Source of the DNA: Pauljensenia sp018375675
GTDB taxonomy: Bacteria; Actinomycetota; Actinomycetes; Actinomycetales; Actinomycetaceae
Assembly (NCBI GenBank): GCA_041432705.1
Contig: JAPWAE010000004.1
Span: 124,001 to 188,000 of the forward strand
DNA: 64,000 nt
Direction: 5' to 3'
Shown piece by piece: positions 8,583 through 15,949 of this stretch (positions within the stretch are counted from its first letter, which is position 1; each line of letters starts with the position of its first letter). Below the pieces are notes generated by a model. That model was not told where the DNA came from, searched no databases, and saw nothing but the letters and a program-made list of their open reading frames with translations. The position numbers and the translations under genes were made by a program.

Positions 8583-11500
8583 TTAGCCGATCCACGCGCC
8601 CGAGGGCGCGAAGTGGTACCAGGACCAACCGATGAGTTCCCAACCGGTGGCCATGGAGCCGTTAGAGCGCAGGTAGAACCAGACGGGTCCTTCCTGGTAC
8701 CAGCCGGTGGTCATCGCACCGTTGGCGCCCAGGTGGTACCACGTGCCGCCGAGGAGCTGCCAGCCGGTGACCATGGAACCGGAGGGCGACAGGTAGTACC
8801 AGGCGCCGCCATCCTTGACCCAACCGGTGCGCATGACGCCGGAGGAGGACAGGTAGAACCAGGTTCCATCGATCTGGGCCCAGCCGGTCGCCATCTGCCC
8901 GGTCGCGGGATCGAGGTAGTACCAGGAGCCGCGGTCCATGATCCAGCCGTACTGCTGGGCGCCGCTGGAGCCGTGGAAGTACCAGTGTCCACCGTCGTAG
9001 ACCCAGCCCATCTTCAGGTAGCCGCTCGCGTCGAAGCGGTAGGTCTGTCCGTCGATGACGAGGGTCTCGTTGGCCGCGTAGGTGCCGTCAGAGTAGCTGT
9101 ACCACCAGCCGAAGTAGCCGGACTTCCACTGACCGGTACGAGGCTGGGGCGCGGGATCCGGGGTCGGAGCCGGGGTCGGGTCCACGGTGGGCTGCGGGTC
9201 CGGCGTGGGCTGCGGATCGGGCGTCGGCTGCGGGTCCGGGGTGGGGGTCGGGTTCTCGATCGTCACCCAGTACAGGAAGCGCGAGTCGCCGCCGCCGACG
9301 GCGTGGAGCACGACCTGCGAGGTCTCACCCTCGCCCAGCTCGACTTCCTGCGTCGTCTTGTCGGCCGGGTTGACGAGCATCAGGTGCGCATTCGCAGCCG
9401 GCTTCTTGACGGTCAGGGTGATGTCCTGAGCGGTCTCAGCCAGCGAGCCGTTGTCGGTGCGCGGGTCGAGGAGGTAGGACGGGTAGCGGGTCTGGCCGGT
9501 CAGGGCGTTGACGACCATGAAGCCCTTGGGGGCCGTCGTGGAGTCACCGAAGATCTCGGCGGACTTGGCGGTCTCCAGGCCCTTCAGCTGCTCGAAGTAG
9601 CCGACGACGACGTCGCCGGGCAGGCCGTCATTGACGGAGCCGACGTTGGTCACCGACATGTCAACCAGGCCGACGGCCTCGTTGGCGGCCTTGGCCTCAT
9701 CGCCTTGCGCGAAGTCACCGTACTTGTAGCCGCTCAGCGAGGGGGTCGCGCCGCGAGCCGCGTACTGGCCGGGCTTGTAGGCGACGAACGTGGAGTTCAT
9801 GGCCTTCGTGTAGTTACCGATGTAGGTGACGTTGCCGAAGATGTTGGAGAACTCGTAGAACGAACGCGTCGGCGCACCATCGTGGTCGATGATCGAGGAG
9901 CGGTCGTAGCCGTTGTACTCCATGCGGAACAGGCCAAACCACTTCTGGCCGGTCGCCAAGCCCAGGGAGGGAACGATCGACTTCTCGGAGGCGGACACGT
10001 TGGCGTCCCAGTTGTAGTCCAGGTACTGGCCGTACAGGATCGGGCTGGAGCCGTCACCGGTGAGGCCCTTGAGGCCGTATTCGCGCTGCTTCTTCCACGT
10101 GTTGGTGCCCAGCAGGTCCATGACGACTCGGCTCGGAGCCGGGCCACCGTTGGCGCCCCAGTAGTACTTGTCCCAGCTGAGCAGGTCGGGCTTGGCATTC
10201 TCGACGTAGTAGCTCAGGTTAGTGTCGCGGTACCAGGAGGGGTCGTCCCAGGAGTTGGCGTGGACGACGGCTCCGGGGATGTTCTGCTTGGACCAGGAGA
10301 ACCAGTTCTTGAAGCACTCCGACTCGACGCGGTTGAATCCACCCTCATCGCCGTACTGGATATCGACCAACGTGGAGGCGTAGGGCTTCATGTATTCGTT
10401 CATGAAGTCGCGGGGCTCGCCCGCGTTGCACATGCTGTTCTTGCCGGTGGGGGCCTTGGCGAGGGCCCACGGCGCACCCTTGCCCAGGGACTCCATCATG
10501 GCGGTGTTGAACATGGGCAGGTCGTAGAACATCGGGAATGCGCCGCCCGTGAGGTCGCGCTCGTTGGCGTCGAAGCCGCCGCGGCCGTAGCCCTCGGAGG
10601 GAACCCACGCGGGCATCATGACGCCGTACTGCAGCGCGAGGGCCTGGGCGCGGTTCACGCCCCACTTGCCCTCCCCGGGGTTGAAGCCGGAGTAGCGCTC
10701 GTACATGGAGTTGTCGACAGCGGGAGCCACGGGGGTCTTGCCGGCGGGCAGGCCCCACACCTCGACGTCGTTGAAGGTCACCGCGGTGGCGATGTTCTGC
10801 GGGGTCTGGGGCTCGGTCTCATCGTTCATCCAGATGCGGATGTTCTTGGCGAGGTGGTAGCTGTTGAAGTCCCAGTACCACAGGCCGCGCGCGTCGCGCG
10901 TGAGCGAGCCGTGGGTGACGATGGTCTTCCACTCGCCGCCGTCGGCTTCCTGGACGGCGATGGCCACGGAGTTACCGCCGTGCCAGCCCTGGACGCCGGC
11001 GGGCAGGGTCGGGGTGCCCCATCCGTTGACGCGGTGTACGTAGCGGGCCTCGCCCAGGTGCAGCTCGATGCCGGTGACGCTGCTCGACCATTCATTCGCG
11101 CGAACAAGCGGATCGGAGGTCCACGTCGTTGTGGGATCGAGGTCGGTGAGGGCCGCGTTGTCGGCCTCGGTGCCGCCGTTGGCGGTGGCCGTCACGGGGA
11201 CCATGACGTTGCCGCGGAAGTCGGTGTCCACCTTGGTGATGTTGACGACGTAGGTGGCTTCCTTGCCGTCCTTGGTCACGGTGGCGGTGATGACGTTCAG
11301 GCCGGTGGTGAGGTCGAGGTTGGACACACGTCCGTCGGCGTCGGGGGTTGCACCGTTGATGGTGACGGTGGCGCCGTCGACCGCACGGATACGCGCCGAG
11401 ACTGTATTGGCGTGGTAGTAGCCGGTAGCCGTGTAGGTGTGGGTGCCGGGGGCAAAGTCGACGGGTTTGCCGGGCTCACCGTAGGGCAGCTGGTCGATAA

Positions 11501-12269
11501 CGAAGTCAACGACGAGGTCGGACGCACCCGATCCCTGCGCGGGGGCATCGGGGTGGGGCACGACGGGTCGGGCTGCTTCGTGGTTGCCGCCGGTGTCCTC
11601 GTTGCCGTAGGAGGTAATGGCGTTACCGTCGGCATCGCAGGGCAGGAGCTTGATGTCGGACAGCGCCATGTCCTTCTTGCCGGGGGCGAGCGAACGTAGA
11701 CCCGTGAGAGCGAAGACGCGCTTCGTGGTCGCCGGGAAGGTGACGTACTGTTCCTTGTTTCCGAACTGAAGGTCGCTTCCGTGCTTGACCTCGGTGCCGC
11801 CTTCCCACTTTCCTGCGGCGACATTGGTCTTCCAGTCGGCGAAGGAGGCTTCGGCGGCCGGGTTACCGGGGTCCTCGTCGAAGGCAAACACGCGGTATTC
11901 ACCGGGGAACTGGTCGTTGCCCAGGGTCGAATCATAGGTGGGGCGTGGGGTCAGGCCGAGGCCGCAGACCTTCGTGCCGGGCGTGGGGTTCTGGACGGCG
12001 AGGGCGTGCGGGTATTCATCGAGGCCGCCCTTCCACTTGGTGGTCCAGAAGGTCTTGGTCGCGTCGGTACGGGTCGTGTCGTCGTCGACGAGGGCAGCGA
12101 TCGTACCGTTGGGTGCGCTTTCACCGACCTTTTCTTCGGAGGTCGCCCACAGGACGGTCGGGTGATACGGGGTTTCAGTGGCGGCGACGGCCGCAGCGGG
12201 TGCGAGGCCAAGCATGGTGGCCGCAAGAATCGGGGCTCCGAGTGCACCGATGATGGGTCTAGTCCCCAT
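8583..12269 (-). CDS. Secreted multidomain putative glycoside hydrolase with cell-wall-binding repeats
   Basis: A 1228-residue exported protein. Visible in order: signal peptide (hydrophobic core IIGALGAPILAATMLGLA, cleavage near AVA-AT, residue about 30); a beta-rich domain to about 240; a cadherin-like/Ig beta-sandwich (about 255-345); a discoidin (F5/8 C)-like domain (about 350-520, TDLDPTTTWTSD); a probable catalytic region (about 530-1000) with DIQYGDEGGF and LLSWDKYYW acidic/aromatic motifs; a Pro/Thr/Asp linker; and about nine W/G-rich wall-binding repeats. I cannot name the catalytic family, so hydrolase activity is inferred from architecture and neighbours. Start ATG 12269 has AAGGAG 8 bases upstream. 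The gene has its own promoter and operator (12342-12355) and ends the glycan locus. Confidence 0.7.
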   Translation of the reverse strand: MGTRPIIGALGAPILAATMLGLAPAAAVAATETPYHPTVLWATSEEKVGESAPNGTIAALVDDDTTRTDATKTFWTTKWKGGLDEYPHALAVQNPTPGTKVCGLGLTPRPTYDSTLGNDQFPGEYRVFAFDEDPGNPAAEASFADWKTNVAAGKWEGGTEVKHGSDLQFGNKEQYVTFPATTKRVFALTGLRSLAPGKKDMALSDIKLLPCDADGNAITSYGNEDTGGNHEAARPVVPHPDAPAQGSGASDLVVDFVIDQLPYGEPGKPVDFAPGTHTYTATGYYHANTVSARIRAVDGATVTINGATPDADGRVSNLDLTTGLNVITATVTKDGKEATYVVNITKVDTDFRGNVMVPVTATANGGTEADNAALTDLDPTTTWTSDPLVRANEWSSSVTGIELHLGEARYVHRVNGWGTPTLPAGVQGWHGGNSVAIAVQEADGGEWKTIVTHGSLTRDARGLWYWDFNSYHLAKNIRIWMNDETEPQTPQNIATAVTFNDVEVWGLPAGKTPVAPAVDNSMYERYSGFNPGEGKWGVNRAQALALQYGVMMPAWVPSEGYGRGGFDANERDLTGGAFPMFYDLPMFNTAMMESLGKGAPWALAKAPTGKNSMCNAGEPRDFMNEYMKPYASTLVDIQYGDEGGFNRVESECFKNWFSWSKQNIPGAVVHANSWDDPSWYRDTNLSYYVENAKPDLLSWDKYYWGANGGPAPSRVVMDLLGTNTWKKQREYGLKGLTGDGSSPILYGQYLDYNWDANVSASEKSIVPSLGLATGQKWFGLFRMEYNGYDRSSIIDHDGAPTRSFYEFSNIFGNVTYIGNYTKAMNSTFVAYKPGQYAARGATPSLSGYKYGDFAQGDEAKAANEAVGLVDMSVTNVGSVNDGLPGDVVVGYFEQLKGLETAKSAEIFGDSTTAPKGFMVVNALTGQTRYPSYLLDPRTDNGSLAETAQDITLTVKKPAANAHLMLVNPADKTTQEVELGEGETSQVVLHAVGGGDSRFLYWVTIENPTPTPDPQPTPDPQPTPDPQPTVDPTPAPTPDPAPQPRTGQWKSGYFGWWYSYSDGTYAANETLVIDGQTYRFDASGYLKMGWVYDGGHWYFHGSSGAQQYGWIMDRGSWYYLDPATGQMATGWAQIDGTWFYLSSSGVMRTGWVKDGGAWYYLSPSGSMVTGWQLLGGTWYHLGANGAMTTGWYQEGPVWFYLRSNGSMATGWELIGWSWYHFAPSGAWIG
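8586..9140 (-). repeat. Coding region of W/G cell-wall-binding repeats
   Basis: The last 185 residues of the secreted hydrolase form about nine repeats of roughly 20 residues. Typical units are TWFYLSSSGVMRTGWVKDGG and AWYYLSPSGSMVTGWQLLGG, like CW_binding/choline-binding modules. They probably hold the enzyme on the cell surface. The preceding linker (9141-9257) is a PTPDPQ minisatellite. Confidence 0.85.
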
Positions 12270-12334
12270 GAGTTTAACTCCTTCGTCAGTATGGGGGTGG
12301 TGGCTGGGATTGGCCGTTAGACGGCCAAAAATCC

Positions 12335-12363
12335 ACAATACCTAACACGTGTTAGTTTTTTGA
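12335..12363 (-). promoter_or_regulatory. Promoter with LacI-type operator for the secreted hydrolase
   Basis: CTAACACGTGTTAG at 12342-12355 is a perfect 14-base palindrome. On the minus strand a -10-like TATTGT (12340-12335) follows it directly. The operator fills the spacer back to a weak -35 (TCAAAA, 12363-12358). Related copies lie at 15841-15854 and 18829-18842. Confidence 0.75.
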
Positions 12364-12390
12364 GAAAGAACCTCCTTTTAGGTAGAGAAG

Positions 12391-12423
12391 ATCCCCGCGG
12401 GTGCGAGGGGCACCCGCGGGGAT
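12391..12423 (-). terminator. Terminator of the ABC transporter operon
   Basis: Perfect 14-base inverted repeat ATCCCCGCGGGTGC / GCACCCGCGGGGAT with a 5-base loop, 6 bases past the permease stop. It separates the importer transcript from the hydrolase gene. Confidence 0.85.
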
Positions 12424-12428
12424 GAGGA

Positions 12429-13358
12429 TCAGAACTTCAGACCGCCGTCTTCGATGCCGCGGAAGAAGAACTTCTGACTGAAGGCGAAGACCAGGACGAC
12501 GGGGATCATCGCCACGACGGCGCCCGCCAGCACAAGCTGGTAGGTCACGCCCTGAGGCGAGTTCTGGATGGCCGTCAGCGTCAGCATCAGCGTCTGCTTG
12601 TTCGGGTCGGGCAGCATGAGCAGCGGGAAGATGAAGTCGGACCAGGCCCCGATGAAGGACGTCAGGCCGACGACCGTCAGGGTACCGCGCACCTGGGGCA
12701 GGAAGATCGACCAGAAGCGGCGCAGCTCGCCCGCACCATCAATGAGGGCAGCGTCCTCGATCTCATCGGGGATACCCATGAAAGCGGCACGCATCATGAG
12801 GATCTGGAAGGGGCCGATCATGGCCACCATCCACACGCCGGGAAGCGTGTTATACAGGTCCAGCTGCACCATCATCTTGAACAGCGAGAGCATGATCGAC
12901 TCGAAGGGGAAGATCATGGCGGACAGGACCACGAAGTACATGATGTTGCGCCCGGTCCACCCGCGCCTCGACAGCATGTAGCCACCAATGCACGACAGGA
13001 CGACGTTCGAGGTGACCGTCAGGGTCGCAAGAATCGCGGAGTTCTTGATGGACAGCAGGATGTTGGTGCGTTCGAAGAGCACGTAGAAGGAGTCCAGCGA
13101 CCACTGTTGGGGCAGCATGGTCGCGCCCTGGCCGAAGACGGATTCGCCAGGGGCCTTGAAGGCCGCCATGAGGGGCAGCACGAGGGGGCCGACCAGGATG
13201 AGGGCGACGACCACGAGGAGGGTGTAGCGGGCGACGAGGGCACCACCGCGCATCTGACGCGAGGCAACGTTGCGCCCCTGGCGCTCGAGTCGGCGTTCCT
13301 TACGCCACTGGGCGAAGCGCTCACCGAAGGTCGCGGTACTCGAAGTTGCGGTGCTCAT
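12429..13358 (-). CDS. Carbohydrate ABC transporter permease (MalG/CUT1 type)
   Basis: Second inner-membrane permease of a CUT1-type sugar importer; 309 residues and six predicted helices after a basic cytoplasmic N-terminus. The EAA loop that docks the ATPase reads EIEDAALIDGAGELRRFWSIF at about residues 195-215, with the usual G and downstream PQV. The C-terminus FFFRGIEDGGLKF is typical of MalG-like subunits. ATG 13358 overlaps the stop of the upstream permease (ATGA). No ATPase gene is in the locus, so a shared MsiK-like ATPase encoded elsewhere probably powers it, as is usual in actinobacteria. Confidence 0.93.
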   Translation of the reverse strand: MSTATSSTATFGERFAQWRKERRLERQGRNVASRQMRGGALVARYTLLVVVALILVGPLVLPLMAAFKAPGESVFGQGATMLPQQWSLDSFYVLFERTNILLSIKNSAILATLTVTSNVVLSCIGGYMLSRRGWTGRNIMYFVVLSAMIFPFESIMLSLFKMMVQLDLYNTLPGVWMVAMIGPFQILMMRAAFMGIPDEIEDAALIDGAGELRRFWSIFLPQVRGTLTVVGLTSFIGAWSDFIFPLLMLPDPNKQTLMLTLTAIQNSPQGVTYQLVLAGAVVAMIPVVLVFAFSQKFFFRGIEDGGLKF

Positions 13359-14266
13359 GAGTCTTCAGCCTTCCTCTGCAGGCTCTGCGAAGCGATGATG
13401 AAGCCGAAGGTGATGAGGAACAGGCACACCGAGGCGGCGTCGCCCTGTCCCAGCGATCCGAAGGTCGGGTCGACAATTCGGTCTCGGATGTACATCGTGA
13501 GGGTCTTCGTGGGCGAGGCGGAGCCGCCCAGCAGGTAGACCTCGGTGAAGATCTTCAAGCAGCCGACCGTCGTCAGGGTGGCGACGAGGAACATCATGAC
13601 CTTGACGCCGGGGACCGTGACGGTGAAGAAGCGACGGATGGGTCCGGCGCCGTCGAGTTCGGCGGCCTCGTACAGGGACTTATCGACGTTCGCAAGGGCC
13701 GACAAGTACAGGATCATGTAGTAAGGCAGGCCCTGCCACAGGGTAATGACCATGGCGCAGAAGAGGATCAACCACTGATTCGACAGGAATGGAATCGGGT
13801 CGAGGCCCCACGACGCCAGCATGTTGTTAATGGGTCCGCGCTGGTCCAGGAGGTAGCGCCACGCGAGCGAGATGACGACCAGCGAGGAGATGGCCGGCAG
13901 GTAGTAGAGGGCGCGGAAGAAGCCGATGCCGGGCACGTGCGACTTGACGAGGAGGGCCAGCAGCAGCGGAAGCAGCACCATGAGCGGGACGACGCACACC
14001 GCGTAGATGAGGGAGTTCGTCAGCGACTGCCAGAACTCGGGATCTGACAGTACCGCGGTGAAGTTGTCGATACCAACGAAGCGACCGATGCGTCCCATCG
14101 GCTTGGTCTTCGTGAACGACACGTAGACGGTCGTAATGAAGGGGTAGATGTAGAAGGAGATGACCGCGAGGACCGGGAGGGTCACCCACAGCCAGGGAAC
14201 CCAGCCCGGGCGGAATCGGGCGGCGCCATTGAGGGAGCGCGTCTGTGCACTCTTACGTATCGGCAT
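13355..14266 (-). CDS. Carbohydrate ABC transporter permease (MalF/CUT1 type)
   Basis: First permease of the importer; 303 residues with six helices. It has SFYIYPFITTVYVSF in helix 1 and an EAA loop SLYEAAELDGAGPIRRFF at about residue 200. Start ATG 14266 is preceded by AAAAGGAC at good spacing. The longer open frame upstream runs through the intergenic hairpin and is not coding. It lies 106 bases after the binding-protein gene and overlaps the next permease by 4 bases, so the two should be made in equal amounts. Confidence 0.93.
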   Translation of the reverse strand: MPIRKSAQTRSLNGAARFRPGWVPWLWVTLPVLAVISFYIYPFITTVYVSFTKTKPMGRIGRFVGIDNFTAVLSDPEFWQSLTNSLIYAVCVVPLMVLLPLLLALLVKSHVPGIGFFRALYYLPAISSLVVISLAWRYLLDQRGPINNMLASWGLDPIPFLSNQWLILFCAMVITLWQGLPYYMILYLSALANVDKSLYEAAELDGAGPIRRFFTVTVPGVKVMMFLVATLTTVGCLKIFTEVYLLGGSASPTKTLTMYIRDRIVDPTFGSLGQGDAASVCLFLITFGFIIASQSLQRKAEDS

Positions 14267-14335
14267 ACCAAAGTCCTTTTTCAGGGATGCGCGGGGTCGT
14301 GAGCCGGCGGCCCGACGCTGGGCGTGGAATGCGTC

Positions 14336-14362
14336 GGGGGCCGAGGCCATGCCTCGGCCCCC
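14336..14362 (-). terminator. Intercistronic hairpin between binding-protein and permease genes
   Basis: Perfect 12-base stem GGGGGCCGAGGC / GCCTCGGCCCCC with a 3-base loop, 10 bases past the binding-protein stop. By analogy with malE-malF-type operons it may attenuate readthrough or protect the upstream mRNA, keeping the binding protein in excess. Confidence 0.7.
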
Positions 14363-14372
14363 GAGCGGTCAA

Positions 14373-15785
14373 TCAGTCTCCGAGAGCCTTGAGCTTCTCG
14401 TTCATCTGATCCTGAGCGGTCTTGAGGGCGGTCTTGGGATCGACCTCACCGCGGATGGCCTTGTTGACGTTCTCGATGAGGGCGTCCTTCACGGCGCCGG
14501 TCGCGTAGAAGACGTCGGTGTAGGCCTCGGCATCCTTGGCGGCCTTAGCGGCCTCCTCGTAGGCGGCCTTGAAGACCGGGTCGTCGGCGATCTCCGGCGG
14601 GTTGGCAACGAGCTTGTCGAGGGCGTCGGTGGCAGCCGGGAAGATGATGGCGCCGCCGTCGTGCGTCCAGGCGTACTCATTCTCAGCGTTGGTGATCCAC
14701 TCGGCGAACTTCATGGCCAGCGGGGCGTTCTGCGTGGTGACGGAGACGCCGATGTACTGGCCCTCGAAGACGGGCTTGATGCCGGAGTTGGTCGGGAACG
14801 GGCCGACGCCGGTGTTCTGGTAGACCGTCTCGTTGTTCTTCTTGACGGACTTCAGGAACGAGGCGTTGGGCGTGCCGAAGGCGAGGTTGCCATCGGTGTA
14901 GGCCTTGCCCGGGTCGGGCTCGCCGGTCAGGGAGTCCTTCGGGATGGCGCCGGAGGCGTAGAGCTCGGAGAGCTTGGTGACGTAGTTGATCGCGGCCTCG
15001 TTATCGGCGAAGTCGAAGGCGGTCTTGTCAGCGTTCAGCAGGTTGACGCCCATGCCGTGCAGCTGAGCAATCATGTACCACTCGGGCGAGCCGTAGATGC
15101 CGTAGTCACCCTGCCCGTCAGCGCCGACCTTGGCGGCAGCGTCGAACAGCTCATCCATGGTCTTGGGCGGCTTGTTCTCGTCGAGACCAGCGCGCTTGAA
15201 GACCTCCTTGTTGTAGGTGGTGATGTAGGGGCCGAAGTACCAGGGCAGAGCCGTGTGGTGGTCGTTGGCACCCAGGGCAGTGGAGTCCCAAATGGACTTC
15301 ACGAACTTGTCGCCGATACCGGGGGCCTTGACGTCGTAGTCCATGAGGAGGTTGGACTTGGACAGGGCGAGGATGGTGGAGGAGGGAACGTTGATGACAT
15401 CCGCCATCTTGCAGTTCGAGGCCTGAGCGGTCACGGTCTGGTCGAACTCGGCGCCGCCACCCTGGTCGGTCCAGTTGATCTTAACGCCGGGGTTGGCGTC
15501 CTCAAACTCCTTGATCTTGGCCTTGAAGAAGTCGCCGAAGTCGTTCTGCAGACCCTGGGTCTGGAACGTGATCTCGCCTTCGACCTTCGAGGTGTCGATC
15601 TTCGAGTCGTCAAGGTTGCCCGCGGGGATGTCGCACGCGACGTCGGGCTCAGGGATGGAACCGGCAGCGGTCGAACCGCCGCTCGAGCTATCGGAGCTGG
15701 AGCCACCAGGGTTGCAGGCGGCCAGGCCGAGGGTGCTGAACATGGCGAGGGCGACGACGCCTGCAGCCATCTTCTTCTTCAACAT
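14373..15785 (-). CDS. Sugar ABC transporter substrate-binding lipoprotein
   Basis: Extracellular sugar-binding protein of 470 residues anchored by lipidation: lipobox LAAC with Cys24 after a signal peptide, then a Ser/Gly-rich tether. The two-lobe family 1 binding fold is suggested by EITFQTQG, FEDANPGVKINW, PWYFGPYITTYNKEVFKRAG and a conserved C-terminal TGAVKDALIENVNKAI. It is the first gene of the importer operon, followed by a strong hairpin and two permeases. An imperfect copy of the locus operator lies at 15841-15854. The ligand is probably a galactose-containing oligosaccharide, judged only from the adjacent beta-galactosidase. Confidence 0.93.
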   Translation of the reverse strand: MLKKKMAAGVVALAMFSTLGLAACNPGGSSSDSSSGGSTAAGSIPEPDVACDIPAGNLDDSKIDTSKVEGEITFQTQGLQNDFGDFFKAKIKEFEDANPGVKINWTDQGGGAEFDQTVTAQASNCKMADVINVPSSTILALSKSNLLMDYDVKAPGIGDKFVKSIWDSTALGANDHHTALPWYFGPYITTYNKEVFKRAGLDENKPPKTMDELFDAAAKVGADGQGDYGIYGSPEWYMIAQLHGMGVNLLNADKTAFDFADNEAAINYVTKLSELYASGAIPKDSLTGEPDPGKAYTDGNLAFGTPNASFLKSVKKNNETVYQNTGVGPFPTNSGIKPVFEGQYIGVSVTTQNAPLAMKFAEWITNAENEYAWTHDGGAIIFPAATDALDKLVANPPEIADDPVFKAAYEEAAKAAKDAEAYTDVFYATGAVKDALIENVNKAIRGEVDPKTALKTAQDQMNEKLKALGD

Positions 15786-15840
15786 GCGAAACCTCCATTG
15801 GTCCGATTTTGTTGGTCGATCGATGGGATCGAGTCACTAA

Positions 15841-15854
15841 CTATCTCGTGTTAG
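15841..15854 (-). promoter_or_regulatory. LacI-type operator upstream of the ABC importer operon
   Basis: CTATCTCGTGTTAG matches the locus palindrome CTAACACGTGTTAG at 12 of 14 positions, with the right half GTGTTAG perfect. It lies 55 bases before the binding-protein ATG, within the lacZ-importer gap. Confidence 0.65.
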
Positions 15855-15949
15855 TTGATGTCTGAATCATAGCGGCCTGTGACGCTTCGCGCATCATTTG
15901 CCAACAACTTTGCGCATCGTTATCAAGCCGCAACATAACAGTTTGGGGC

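Noticed and set aside
8613..11699. 1028-codon open frame antisense to the secreted hydrolase
   Set aside because: Shadow frame with repetitive Val/Gly/Asp composition; the minus strand has signal peptide, domains and repeats.
8583..12269. Assignment of the secreted enzyme to GH98, GH85 or GH101
   Set aside because: Architecture is reminiscent, but I could not find the signature segments of those families in the central region.
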